The notes beneath the pieces are model-generated. The model worked only from the letters and a program-made list of their open reading frames with translations. It had not been told where the DNA came from and searched no databases. DNA of 64,000 nucleotides, from positions 62,001-126,000 of the forward strand of contig NZ_SNUK01000005.1 in NCBI RefSeq assembly GCF_012027495.1. Direction: 5' to 3'. The DNA comes from Thermococcus sp. JdF3 (GTDB taxonomy: Archaea > Methanobacteriota_B > Thermococci > Thermococcales > Thermococcaceae). Shown in pieces: positions 48,048 to 56,807 of the stretch; the first letter of the stretch is position 1, and each line of letters opens with the position of its first letter. Made by a program: the position numbers and the translations under genes.

Positions 48048-49421
48048 TCAGCCCACCCCACAGTAGCTCCAGACCGAGTAGCCGTACTGGCCGTTGGCCG
48101 GGTCGTGGGCCGGGGCCTCGAGGTAGACCCAGCCGCTTGAGTCCACCCACTTGTCAACCCAGCCACCGAGGTTGCCGGTGTACTCGTGGATGCAGGAGCC
48201 GGCGAACTTCGGAACGTAGACCCACCTTCCGGCTTTGCTTAAGCCGAGGTTGATGTAGGTTATCAGTCCGGGCTTGTCGCCGTAGCCGTTTCTCACGAAA
48301 ATAAGCTCGTCGCTGTCGTAGTAGACTATGTGGGTGCTCCCTCCCGCGAGATGGTCGTGTATCCAGATGAGGTTCTTAAGCCTGTCCTTGTTGAGCCACT
48401 CCTCGTAGTCGCGGTAGAATATTGTCGGCTGTCCCTCGTAGGTGAGAATGAACGCGTAGGCAGGATACTTGTTCCAGATTATGTCGGTGTCGTGGTTGGC
48501 GACGAAGGTAACGGCCTTGAATGGGTCGCGGCTTACAACCGTCCCACCGTTCCTGAGGGCATCTACCAGCGCGGGAATGTTGTTGTTATCGAAGGCCTCG
48601 TCCATCTTGTAGTAGAGCGGGAAGTCGAAGACCTTGGCGCCGCTGTCGTAGGCCCAGCTCAGGAGGGCATCGACGTTTGTGTCCCAGTACTCTCCTACCG
48701 CCCAGCCGCCCCACCAGCTGAGCCAGTCCTTGACGACCCAGGGGGCGTAGCCCTTGACGTAGTCGAAGCGCCAGGCATCAACGCCGATGCTCCTGAGGTA
48801 GGCCGCGTAGCTCTCCTGGCTGGCCCAGAGCCAGTACTGGTCCCAGCTCTTGTCGTGGCATATGTCCGGATAGCCGCCAAAGGTTCCGGAATCGCCCGCG
48901 TGAAGCTCGTTCGGGTGGAAGTCGAGGTAGTTGGCGGTGTACTTGCCGGAGGCAACCTTGGAGAAGTCGGTCCAGGTGTAGTCGTTCACGAAGGGATTCC
49001 ACTCGAGGTCTCCGCCGGCGCGGTGGTTGATGACTATGTCGGCTATGACCTTCATGTTGTAGGCGTGGGCGGTGTTTATCATGTTCACCAGCTCGGCCTT
49101 TGAGCCGAAGCGGGTCTCAACGGTTCCCTTCTGGTCATACTCGCCGAGGTCGAAGTAGTCGTAGGGATCGTAGCCCATGGAGTAGCCGCCGCTCATGCCC
49201 TTGCTCGCGGGGGGAATCCAGATGGCTGAAATCCCGGCACTCGCCCAGTCGGGTATCTTCTGGGCTATGGTGTCCCACCAGATTCCCCCACCGGGAACGT
49301 CCCAGTAGAAGGCCTGCATTATGACGCCGCCGTTCTCGAGGGTTTCCGCCTTTGCCGGAACTGCCGAGGCGCTGAGAAAGACCAGAAGTACTAGAATTGC
49401 CACCAACACCTTTCTGGCCAT
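48048..49421 (-). CDS. amyA: Extracellular alpha-amylase (GH13)
   Basis: 457 residues from ATG 49421, after GGTGGTGATT. The signal peptide (1-25, cleaved near AKA-ETL) exports an endo-acting starch hydrolase. The (beta/alpha)8 barrel has the four GH13 regions: [23 protein letters not shown] (nucleophile Asp), VGEYWDT (acid Glu) and FVANHDTD (transition-state Asp). A C-terminal beta domain with the paired Cys of Thermococcales amylases (GSCIHEY, SYCGVG) ends the protein. The promoter carries a Thermococcales glycolytic motif, so it is probably controlled by TrmBL1/Tgr in response to maltodextrins. Confidence 0.97.
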   Translation of the reverse strand: MARKVLVAILVLLVFLSASAVPAKAETLENGGVIMQAFYWDVPGGGIWWDTIAQKIPDWASAGISAIWIPPASKGMSGGYSMGYDPYDYFDLGEYDQKGTVETRFGSKAELVNMINTAHAYNMKVIADIVINHRAGGDLEWNPFVNDYTWTDFSKVASGKYTANYLDFHPNELHAGDSGTFGGYPDICHDKSWDQYWLWASQESYAAYLRSIGVDAWRFDYVKGYAPWVVKDWLSWWGGWAVGEYWDTNVDALLSWAYDSGAKVFDFPLYYKMDEAFDNNNIPALVDALRNGGTVVSRDPFKAVTFVANHDTDIIWNKYPAYAFILTYEGQPTIFYRDYEEWLNKDRLKNLIWIHDHLAGGSTHIVYYDSDELIFVRNGYGDKPGLITYINLGLSKAGRWVYVPKFAGSCIHEYTGNLGGWVDKWVDSSGWVYLEAPAHDPANGQYGYSVWSYCGVG

Positions 49422-49448
49422 GGCAATCACCACCGGATGGTCAGAATA

Positions 49449-49465
49449 TATCACCGATGGTGAAA
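49449..49465. promoter_or_regulatory. Thermococcales glycolytic motif (TrmBL1/Tgr operator)
   Basis: TATCAC-CGATG-GTGAAA, one base from the consensus TATCAC-N5-GTGATA. It lies between the amylase TATA box and the start. In known genes a site downstream of the TATA box gives repression, relieved by sugars. Confidence 0.8.
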
Positions 49466-49478
49466 TATTTAAACTTTG
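49466..49478 (-). promoter_or_regulatory. amylase promoter (TATA box)
   Basis: Minus strand CAAAGTTTAAATA, directly upstream of the glycolytic motif and about 45-55 bases before the ATG. Confidence 0.6.
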
Positions 49479-49619
49479 CCACTATTGTTCATTGTGGGAC
49501 GTAAAAGAACACCGGATGGAGGGTCAGAAATGAAACATCCCGTTTCAACATTGAGTTTTTCTCTCCGTGAGCTGCCCTTTGGGAGGGCCAGTTGAAAGAG
49601 AAAGGGCGGATAACACGGA

Positions 49620-50180
49620 TTAGTCATCTTCAATCATGTGTCGGGCCTCTTGGGCCTTTCCGCACAGCTCGCAGCTCTGCATGAAGACAAGCATGTTGAG
49701 GAGGTGGAAGAGCTCTATCTCCGTTAAGTCGACGTCGGCTTGGGATATTCTCTTGAGGATCGACTGAGAATTAATCTCTATTTCGTCCAGGACCTCCTTG
49801 GCAAGTTTTACCAGCTTCTCTCTGTTTTTTATTTTGAACCCTGCCTTCTCGAGGATCTGGACGAGCTTCTCCGCCTCGACCTGGAGGTAAGCCTGTCTGA
49901 ACTTCTCTACGCTCTCGTCTGGGTCTGCCTTGATGAGGTACAATCTCGCGGTCCTGGAGTAAACCCTTTCGTTTCCTTGGACCTCAAGCTCCTCCACGAG
50001 ACCTGCGTTTTCCAGCATCTTTATGTGTCTGTATATGGTCGTTCTGTCCTTTCCGAGGATATCGCTGAGTTCGTTGACGGTCATTGGGCGATCCCTTAGG
50101 AGTTGTAGGATTTTGAGTCTGGTCCCTTCTGAGAGCACCTTCACCTTCTCGGGTTCTGTGATTATCAAAACTTCCCTCAC
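49620..50180 (-). CDS. Winged-helix (ArsR-like) transcriptional regulator
   Basis: 186 residues from GTG 50180, which overlaps the stop region of the DUF211 gene (TGAGTG). The N-terminal wHTH domain is clear: EGTRLKILQLLRDRPMTVNELSDILGKDRTTIYRHIKMLENAGLVEEL. The C-terminal 110 residues form helices, with a CELC pair near 173 that could bind metal or sense redox. A related regulator heads the same operon (50511-51086). Target genes are unknown; self-regulation is likely. Confidence 0.88.
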   Translation of the reverse strand: MREVLIITEPEKVKVLSEGTRLKILQLLRDRPMTVNELSDILGKDRTTIYRHIKMLENAGLVEELEVQGNERVYSRTARLYLIKADPDESVEKFRQAYLQVEAEKLVQILEKAGFKIKNREKLVKLAKEVLDEIEINSQSILKRISQADVDLTEIELFHLLNMLVFMQSCELCGKAQEARHMIEDD

Positions 50181-50486
50181 TCAGTACTCCTCCAGCTTGT
50201 CCTGGGGGGTTTCTCCCTCCTCAACGATCTTCCTACCCGCCGCAACCATGTCTATGCTGTGCACCACGCCGCCGAACTCCTCTATCGTCCTGACTATCTC
50301 GTCGTAGTCGAGGTTGTCGCCGGCCATCGTTATCTTGACGTTCTCCGTCTCCTTGTCTATCTCGACGAGGGTTATGTTGACCCCATCGACCCCATCGAGC
50401 TCGCTGAGTCCGAGCGCCAGCTCCGTCACCATCGGCTGGTGCGGTTTAAGCACGTCCAGAACCAGTAACCTTATCCCCTTTGCCAT
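50181..50486 (-). CDS. DUF211 protein
   Basis: 101 residues, a small ferredoxin-like alpha/beta fold (MAKGIRLLVLDVLKPHQPM, then LDGVDGVNITLVEID). DUF211 is an archaeal family of unknown function that forms ring-like oligomers in known structures, as I recall. It lies between two ArsR-like regulators in one operon, 25 bases after the first and touching the second. The context suggests a ligand-sensing or metabolic-control role, without direct proof. Confidence 0.85.
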   Translation of the reverse strand: MAKGIRLLVLDVLKPHQPMVTELALGLSELDGVDGVNITLVEIDKETENVKITMAGDNLDYDEIVRTIEEFGGVVHSIDMVAAGRKIVEEGETPQDKLEEY

Positions 50487-50510
50487 ATCCCATCGCTTCC
50501 CCTTTGGGAG

Positions 50511-51086
50511 TTATTTTTTAAGTATTTCTCCCAGCTTCTTCAAGAGTGCCAGGGTCTCCTCGTCGCGGCCCATCCTGGCCATGGCCAGCCACTCGATGGC
50601 GTGGATGATATCTTCATTGGAGAAGTCTTTGAGCGCCTCTTCGTTGGCCTCGATCTCTTTGGATATCTCCGTTTTGTACTCATGCTCTTTCTTGAGAAGC
50701 TCATCCATCGTGTTTAGGAGCCCCTCGTCATCGAACTCGTATCCAAGGGCCTTGAATATCTCCAGCTTTATCTTGAGCCTTGAGCGGGCGAAGTAGCGGA
50801 GCTCCTCGTCTCCGAGGTACATGTTGATGTAGAAGGCATCGGCCGTTCTTCCGTAGTACTTCTCCACCAGGTTGCCCTTCATCTCCGTCCTCTTGACCTC
50901 GACTAAGCCGGCTTCCTTGAGCTTCTCGATGTGGTGGTATATCGTCTGGGGCGTCTTCCCCAGTATCTCGCTCAGCTGGGAGATGGTCATCTCCTTGTTG
51001 CGGAGCAGTCCGAGGATCCTTCTCCTCGTGTCCTCAAGCATCAGTTTTATAACTTCCGGGTCCGTTATGACCTTCACTTTCGCCAT
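50511..51086 (-). CDS. Winged-helix (ArsR-like) transcriptional regulator, operon head
   Basis: 191 residues from ATG 51086, with GGTGGTGG upstream; the in-frame GTG codon at 51095 is in that site. wHTH domain with LEDTRRRILGLLRNKEMTIS and QTIYHHIEKLKEAGLVEV. The C-terminal helical part is acidic and probably dimerises. It aligns with the third gene of the operon in the DNA-binding part. Two AACGTT palindromes in its promoter, exactly 20 bases apart, are probable operators, perhaps for this protein. Confidence 0.88.
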   Translation of the reverse strand: MAKVKVITDPEVIKLMLEDTRRRILGLLRNKEMTISQLSEILGKTPQTIYHHIEKLKEAGLVEVKRTEMKGNLVEKYYGRTADAFYINMYLGDEELRYFARSRLKIKLEIFKALGYEFDDEGLLNTMDELLKKEHEYKTEISKEIEANEEALKDFSNEDIIHAIEWLAMARMGRDEETLALLKKLGEILKK

Positions 51087-51103
51087 TTCCACCACCCAAT
51101 TTA

Positions 51104-51143
51104 AACGTTCTAATGCTTCTTTTAACGTTATGGCATATAACCC
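51104..51143 (-). promoter_or_regulatory. Regulator operon promoter with paired AACGTT sites
   Basis: The minus-strand TATA element GGGTTATATGCC (51132-51143) is followed by TAACGTTA (51123-51130) and AACGTT (51104-51109). The sites are spaced two helical turns apart and cover the expected transcript start, as fits a repressor binding as two dimers. Confidence 0.55.
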
Positions 51144-51248
51144 TTTTGCTTCCTGCGGTAACTTTATATATGTAAAGGCCCCGGTTCATTAGGGCCACTG
51201 CTGGACAAAATATCCATCTTCCCGGATGTACCCATCTGGGGAGGAAGG

Positions 51249-51258
51249 CTTAAATATG
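51249..51258 (+). promoter_or_regulatory. acdA promoter (TATA box)
   Basis: CTTAAATATG, about 36 bases before the acdA ATG, giving a short leader that contains GGAGGTG. Confidence 0.5.
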
Positions 51259-51289
51259 GGCTCCCGAAAAACCTTCGGAGGTGGACAAG

Positions 51290-52699
51290 ATGGAGGCACC
51301 AAAGCTCGATTTCCTGTTTTATCCGAAGAGCGTCGCGGTCATCGGGGCGTCAAACGTCCCCGGAAAGGTTGGAAACGCTATAATGCGCTCGATAACACTA
51401 AAATTCGACGGAAAGGTCTACGCAGTCAACGTCAAGGGCGGCGAGGTCGAGGTCAACGGGAAGAAGTTCCAGGTTTACAGGAGCATTAAGGAGATACCCG
51501 ACGATGTCGACGTCGCCGTCATAGCGGTTCCGGCGAAGTTTGTCCCCGACGTCATAGACGAGTGCGGCGAGAAGGGGGTTAAGAGCGCCGTCGTCATCTC
51601 CGCCGGCTTCAAGGAGGCCGGAAGGGTCGAGCTTGAGGAGGAGCTTGTTAAGCGCGCCAGAAAGTGGGGAATAAGGCTCGTCGGTCCGAACTGTCTCGGC
51701 GTCACCAACCTCGAGAACGGCTTCGACTGCAACTTCAACCCGCCGGAGAGACAGGCGAGGCCGCCCTTCGGAAAGGTAGCCTTCATGAGCCAGAGCGGTG
51801 CCTTCGGTGCTGCAATCCTCGACTGGGCCGCCAGCCACAAGATAGGAATGAGCAAGTTCATCAGCCTCGGAAACATGGCCGACCTCGACGAGAGCGACTT
51901 CATGGCCTACCTTGGCGACGACCCGAAGACCGGAGTCATCACCGGCTACATCGAGGGCGTCAAGGACGGAAGGAAGTTCTTCAACACTGCCAAGGAGGTC
52001 ACCCTCAAGAAGCCCGTCGTCATACTCAAGAGCGGTAGAACTGAGGCCGGCGCCAAGGCCGCAGCTTCCCACACCGGTTCACTCGCAGGTTCCTTCAAGA
52101 TATACGAGGCCGCCTTCGAGCAGACCGGCGTTCTGAGCGCCAAGAGCATGCGCCAGCTCTTCAACTACGCGAAGGCCCTGGCGATGCAGAAGCCGGCGAA
52201 GGGCAACAGGGTCGCGATAGTCACCAACGGCGGTGGAGCGGGAGTCATGATGAGTGACGGCCTGCTCGAGAAGGGAATGAAGCTCGCCGAGCTGAGCGAA
52301 GAAACCAACGAGCGCTTTAGGAAAGACATCGAGGAAGGCAAGCTCCCGCACCACATGAGCTACAGGAACCCGATAGACGTCATAGGCGACGCCCCGTCGA
52401 GCAGATATGAGATAGCCATGCGCTACGCGCTGGAGGATGAAAACGTTGACGTCCTCGTCGTCATAGCGCTCTTCCAGAGCCCGGCCCTCGACGAGGGAAT
52501 CGTCGAGGCGATAGCCAGGATGCAGGAGTACGGCAAGCCGATAGTCTTCGTCGCCCCCGGTGGGACTTATCCGCACAAGATGGCCAGGAACATCGAGCTC
52601 AAGGGCGTTCCCGTCTACGAGACAGTCGAGGACGGCGTCGATGCGGTCTACGCCCTCGTCAAGTACGGCGAGTGGCTGAAGGAGAATGGAAAACTTTAA
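51290..52699 (+). CDS. acdA: Acetate-CoA ligase (ADP-forming), alpha subunit
   Basis: 469 residues from ATG 51290, five bases after GGAGGTG; the GTG at 51281 is within the signal. It provides the CoA-binding, ligase and phosphohistidine parts of ADP-forming acetyl-CoA synthetase, working with a separate beta subunit (not in this window). YPKSVAVIGASNVPGKVGN, FMSQSGAFGAAI and AASHTGSLAGS (His near 260) are intact. Of the two alpha subunits here, this is the longer and more standard, similar to ACS I. It yields ATP from acetyl-CoA at the end of glycolysis and pyruvate oxidation. Confidence 0.95.
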   Translation: MEAPKLDFLFYPKSVAVIGASNVPGKVGNAIMRSITLKFDGKVYAVNVKGGEVEVNGKKFQVYRSIKEIPDDVDVAVIAVPAKFVPDVIDECGEKGVKSAVVISAGFKEAGRVELEEELVKRARKWGIRLVGPNCLGVTNLENGFDCNFNPPERQARPPFGKVAFMSQSGAFGAAILDWAASHKIGMSKFISLGNMADLDESDFMAYLGDDPKTGVITGYIEGVKDGRKFFNTAKEVTLKKPVVILKSGRTEAGAKAAASHTGSLAGSFKIYEAAFEQTGVLSAKSMRQLFNYAKALAMQKPAKGNRVAIVTNGGGAGVMMSDGLLEKGMKLAELSEETNERFRKDIEEGKLPHHMSYRNPIDVIGDAPSSRYEIAMRYALEDENVDVLVVIALFQSPALDEGIVEAIARMQEYGKPIVFVAPGGTYPHKMARNIELKGVPVYETVEDGVDAVYALVKYGEWLKENGKL

Positions 52700-52780
52700 A
52701 TTCCCTTTCTCCCTTTCTCTTCCCATGCTGGGTGATTGCTTTTGGCCCTGGTGAAGCCGACCTCTTCTTGACCGTCTTAG

Positions 52781-52805
52781 TCTGGAGTTTCGTTTCCACT
52801 GGAGA
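52781..52805 (-). repeat. ORB-like repeat R (trpS leader)
   Basis: TTTCCACTGGAGA with GGAGTTTCG on its left, the ORB spacer. It is the only copy far from the origin (27 kb) and lies just upstream of the trpS ribosome binding site. Confidence 0.55.
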
Positions 52806-52819
52806 TGGAGGTGCTTTGA

Positions 52820-53974
52820 ATGGGCGACTTTAAGGTCACTCCATGGGACGTTGAAGGTGTGGTAGACTACGCGAAGCTTATAGTCGAGTTCGGAACCAGC
52901 CCGCTTACGGATGAGCTTATAAAGAAGACCGCGGAGCTTACGAAGAGCGAACTTCCAATATTCTTCAGGAGGAAGTTCTTCTTCTCTCACAGGGACTACG
53001 ATAAGGTTCTTGCCGACTACGAAACGGGGAAGGGCTTCTTCCTCTACACCGGCAGGGGTCCGAGCGGGCCGATGCACATAGGTCACATCATACCGTTCTA
53101 CGCCACCAAATGGCTCCAGGAGAACTTTGACGTCAATCTCTACATCCAGATAACCGACGACGAGAAGTTTCTGTTCAAGGACAAGCTCACCTTCGACGAC
53201 ACCAAGAGATGGGCCTACGACAACATCCTTGACATCATAGCGGTCGGCTTCGACCCGGATAAAACGTTCATCTTCCAGGACAGCGAATTCACCAAGATAT
53301 ACGAGATGGCCATTCCTATAGCCAGGAAAATAAACTACTCGATGGCCAGGGCCGTTTTCGGCTTCACGGACCAGAGCAAGATCGGAATGATATTCTACCC
53401 GGCCATACAGGCCGCTCCGACCTTCTTCGAGAAGAAGCGCTGTTTGATTCCAGCGGCCATAGATCAGGACCCCTACTGGAGGCTCCAGAGAGACTTCGCG
53501 GAGAGCCTCGGCTACTACAAGACCGCTGCAATTCACTCCAAGTTCGTTCCGGGGTTGATAGACCTCGGCGGAAAGATGAGTGCAAGCAAGCCAGAGACGG
53601 CCGTCTACCTCACTGATGACCCCGAAGAGGCGGGTAAGAAGATATGGAAGTACGCCCTCACCGGCGGGAGGGCAACCGCCAAGGAACAGCGTGAGAAGGG
53701 AGGAGAACCCGAGAAGTGCGTCGTCTTCAAGTGGTTCGAGATATTCTTCGAGCCGGACGATAAGAAGCTCATGGAGCGCTATCACGCGTGCAAAAGTGGC
53801 GAGCTCCTCTGCGGCCAGTGCAAGCGCGAGCTGATCGAGCGCGTTCAGGAGTTCCTCAAGGAGCACCAGAAGAAGCGCAAGGAGGCCGAGAAAAAGGTCG
53901 AGAAGTTCAAGTACACCGGTGAGCTGGCGAGGGAGCAGTGGGATAGGGCGATTCCGGAGCCGTTGAGGGGCTGA
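52820..53974 (+). CDS. trpS: Tryptophanyl-tRNA synthetase
   Basis: 384 residues, the archaeal/eukaryal type. Class I signatures are GRGPSGPMHIGHIIPF (HIGH motif) and GGKMSASKP (KMSKS variant). IPAAIDQDPYWRLQRD contacts tryptophan and adenylate. Cys-rich CGQCKRE near the C-terminus lies in the anticodon-binding region. GGAGGTG lies six bases before the ATG. A leader of about 100 bases carries ORB-like repeat R; the nearest TATA-like element is at the acdA 3' end (AACTTTAAAT). Confidence 0.96.
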   Translation: MGDFKVTPWDVEGVVDYAKLIVEFGTSPLTDELIKKTAELTKSELPIFFRRKFFFSHRDYDKVLADYETGKGFFLYTGRGPSGPMHIGHIIPFYATKWLQENFDVNLYIQITDDEKFLFKDKLTFDDTKRWAYDNILDIIAVGFDPDKTFIFQDSEFTKIYEMAIPIARKINYSMARAVFGFTDQSKIGMIFYPAIQAAPTFFEKKRCLIPAAIDQDPYWRLQRDFAESLGYYKTAAIHSKFVPGLIDLGGKMSASKPETAVYLTDDPEEAGKKIWKYALTGGRATAKEQREKGGEPEKCVVFKWFEIFFEPDDKKLMERYHACKSGELLCGQCKRELIERVQEFLKEHQKKRKEAEKKVEKFKYTGELAREQWDRAIPEPLRG

Positions 53975-54035
53975 AAGACTAAGTTGCGGTCGTTTATTCG
54001 GCCGTTTCTTGTTTTCTTAGCTTTGAGTGGACTCA

Positions 54036-54278
54036 TCAGAACCAGTTGCCGATGTCAAAGATTTCGTCTGGCTCTGCTCCATCATCGAGTATCAGTTCAA
54101 TGATGGTGTCTTCAAACTCTTCCTCATAATCCCTGTTATTCTTCGAGTTCCTCGCGGCCGCCCTCATCGCTCTGGCCTTAAAACCGGCGTCGGCTTTAAT
54201 GGCCCTTCCGCTGTCGACGGCGCTCTGTATCCTTGAGGCCGCTTCGGGCGTCATGGGTTTGGAGCCCTTCTTTCCCAT
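54036..54278 (-). CDS. Small SMP-like protein
   Basis: 80 residues from ATG 54278, six bases after GGAGGTG. The first half (KPMTPEAASRIQSAVDSGR, then GFKARAMRAAARNSKNN) has the pattern of SMP (seed maturation protein-like) domains found in plants, fungi and scattered prokaryotes, from memory. The second half is acidic. Function is unknown. It is divergent from the large helical protein gene that follows. Confidence 0.7.
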   Translation of the reverse strand: MGKKGSKPMTPEAASRIQSAVDSGRAIKADAGFKARAMRAAARNSKNNRDYEEEFEDTIIELILDDGAEPDEIFDIGNWF

Positions 54279-54410
54279 TTGGGTCACCTCCGGGTGTTGT
54301 CGTTATACTATTGGGCTTAGTTACTGATATATGTTTTTGAGCTAATAATCTGATATTTGAGTCACAATATATTTAACTCCTCCAGAACAGACCTCAAAGT
54401 GGTGGGCACG

Positions 54411-56804
54411 ATGGGTGAAAATGAGAACATCAGCTCGAAAAAAGAAAATGCCTGGAGAACCCTCAAGCTCAAAAACGATGTTTTTGAAGCATTTGAGGAG
54501 ATAAAAGATGCTTTAAAAGCCAAGCACGGTAAAAAATCCATAAGCAACTCCGATACAATGCAATTTCTTCTCTACCTCGCTAAGGTCGCACTTGAACTGG
54601 AAGGAAACCCCAAGCTTGAAGGTGTCGCAGAACCCCTTGACTACGATGTCCTGACGAACCTTGAAAGATACTCTCAATCTATCGCCGATTCTTTGGGGAT
54701 TCCTGTTAAACACGTCAGAGGTGGCGTTTTGTGGGGCATTTTGGAAGTGGCGAACGAAGCGATCCAGGAAGACTGGAAAAAAGGTGAATATTACCTGAAG
54801 CTGGCTCAGAGCTGGGTGGGAGAGTATTCTTTTCACCCTTACGAGGAGGTTTCAAAAACTATTGAATCTTTAATCAAGAATATTCCGTGGACTGGACAGC
54901 GCAATCCTCACAGAGAGAAAATACACGAGAGGCTCTTTGAAAACGTTGAGAATCTTGTTGCGTTGATACTTCTGCGTCCCAACGCTCGAATCCTGGGAGC
55001 TTTAGTGCTCAATGAGATCCATGTTGGAAAATGGGAGAGGGCACTAAACTTTATCAAGGGGGTACTCCTCTCTGAAGGCCTGAATAAGGAAGAGCTTATT
55101 GGCCTGATTGAAGAGTTCATTAAAAACGCCGGTAAAGAGCTTGATCCCGAGACGCTGGAAGATTACGTTAGGCAACTCATCAAGGCTGCCGGCTCACTTT
55201 CCATAGAGCTGGAAATAATAGAGATTGCCTCCGATTTCACCGATGTCACACCCTTTTACAGCGAGATTCTGGAGAGGGGCTATCTCTTCCCAGAGCATCG
55301 GCTTGAAGTTTCCAGATCAATGATTCGGACGGCATCGAGAAAAAGTGATAGGACCCTTCTTGACCGTGCAATTGAGGTCGCTAAAAAAGAACTTGGAAAG
55401 TTAAGAACAATTCCGGGTTCCAATTTTGAGTACTATCGCTGGAGTATAGCGGAAACGCTGGTCAAAGCTGGATTTTGGGATAGCGTAATCAAACTTAAGT
55501 TCGATGATGAAATACCGTCTATTCGTTATTACACTTTTATGGCCCTCTCCCTCCTGGAGAAAAATTTTGATGATGGCTGGAGGGAGTTTGAGAAGATTGC
55601 GAAGATGATGTGTATAGAAGAGTGTAGGTACTTAGAAACGAATCCTGGAGTTTTTGAGTTGTTCCTTCCCCAGGAAGCAGAGGATGATATAAAAGAGTGC
55701 CTTAATAAACTCGAGAGTTCAAGCGTTGATTTCGGAAAGTTTTGGTTGAGTGTTTGGGGAAATGGGCTCTTTGAAATAAACGGAAAAATAGAAAGAATAG
55801 ACGTCCACTGTCTGTGTCATGATCGGCAAAATAAAGTTATTTCCCTGTTTTTGGACGAGCGCAGTGAACTCCCTCAAGAGGTCGTTGTGAAGTTTATATC
55901 ACGGCTTTTAAACCTCGGGGCTAAAGTTAGTATCCTTGATCATAAACTTATGCTTGCAGTGCTCCTAAGTGAATACGATGAATTCAGGGATATGGCAAGG
56001 GGCTTAGTTAAAGAAGCCATTGAAGAAGCCCGTAAGGAATATGGTATCAGCTCCATTGTGCGTTATCTGCGTTCTCCCGGATTTGTCAAACTTTTGGTTA
56101 GCGTTGGAATTGATCCAATGGAGATACTTAAAAGCACTGTGAAAGGGCTCATCCAGGTCAGACGTTCAAAGGGTGGGAGGCTTTATCCATCTGATATTCA
56201 TTACCTCGTGAGGGGGTTCATTGCTGCTCTGGTCTTCAACGCTGAAGACAAAGACGAAATCAACGAGATCCTTGGTCTAATTGAAAATGGTAAACTTCTT
56301 GAGGTATTTGCGAACATAATAGAGGATCCGTCTCTCAGGCGCGCACTTGGAGCGTCAGAATTGCCTTCTAAGCAAGATTTAACTAACTACTTCCTTGAGG
56401 CCTATATGGAGAAGAATGGGTACACATCAACGGCTATTTTCATTCTGGAAAAGGAACTCAAAACGTATTTACTTCCTTATCTGGTAGATGGGCTGTTGAG
56501 CGAAGGAAATGTTGAACTGGTTGACAGATTAGTTTCGAAGTTCGGTTTGGGCTGGTTTGAAATGATACGGGGCAGACCTGAAGATGGACTAAAAATTCTT
56601 TTGAAATATCGGTTTGAGAAGTGCATCTCGGAGTTCAAGAAGAGGGGCAAAAAAGGGGAAGAACTACCCGGGTGCTACAGGACAGTTCTTTCACTCCTAC
56701 GTGCATCGAGGAGATACCTTAAGCCTGAGGATTATGGCTCTCTGGGTGGAAAATACACCGGCAGGCTCTTGGCGTGGAAAGTCCTCAAAACTGGAAAGGG
56801 CTGA
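54411..56804 (+). CDS. Large unknown protein, RHH-like N-terminus plus helical repeats
   Basis: 797 residues from ATG 54411, after GGTGGG. A TATA element (ATATATTTAAC, 54366-54376) lies about 40 bases upstream, which excludes the earlier in-frame start at 54357. The N-terminus (WRTLKLKNDVFEAFEEIKDA, then SNSDTMQFLLYLAK) looks like a ribbon-helix-helix DNA-binding domain. The rest is almost all helical, with repeats about 35-40 residues long, reminiscent of TPR/HEAT arrays. No ATPase or nuclease motif is visible. AT-richer than its neighbours, suggesting transfer. It might be a regulator or part of a defence or mobile-element system; none is demonstrated. Confidence 0.65.
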   Translation: MGENENISSKKENAWRTLKLKNDVFEAFEEIKDALKAKHGKKSISNSDTMQFLLYLAKVALELEGNPKLEGVAEPLDYDVLTNLERYSQSIADSLGIPVKHVRGGVLWGILEVANEAIQEDWKKGEYYLKLAQSWVGEYSFHPYEEVSKTIESLIKNIPWTGQRNPHREKIHERLFENVENLVALILLRPNARILGALVLNEIHVGKWERALNFIKGVLLSEGLNKEELIGLIEEFIKNAGKELDPETLEDYVRQLIKAAGSLSIELEIIEIASDFTDVTPFYSEILERGYLFPEHRLEVSRSMIRTASRKSDRTLLDRAIEVAKKELGKLRTIPGSNFEYYRWSIAETLVKAGFWDSVIKLKFDDEIPSIRYYTFMALSLLEKNFDDGWREFEKIAKMMCIEECRYLETNPGVFELFLPQEAEDDIKECLNKLESSSVDFGKFWLSVWGNGLFEINGKIERIDVHCLCHDRQNKVISLFLDERSELPQEVVVKFISRLLNLGAKVSILDHKLMLAVLLSEYDEFRDMARGLVKEAIEEARKEYGISSIVRYLRSPGFVKLLVSVGIDPMEILKSTVKGLIQVRRSKGGRLYPSDIHYLVRGFIAALVFNAEDKDEINEILGLIENGKLLEVFANIIEDPSLRRALGASELPSKQDLTNYFLEAYMEKNGYTSTAIFILEKELKTYLLPYLVDGLLSEGNVELVDRLVSKFGLGWFEMIRGRPEDGLKILLKYRFEKCISEFKKRGKKGEELPGCYRTVLSLLRASRRYLKPEDYGSLGGKYTGRLLAWKVLKTGKG

Positions 56805-56807
56805 TTG

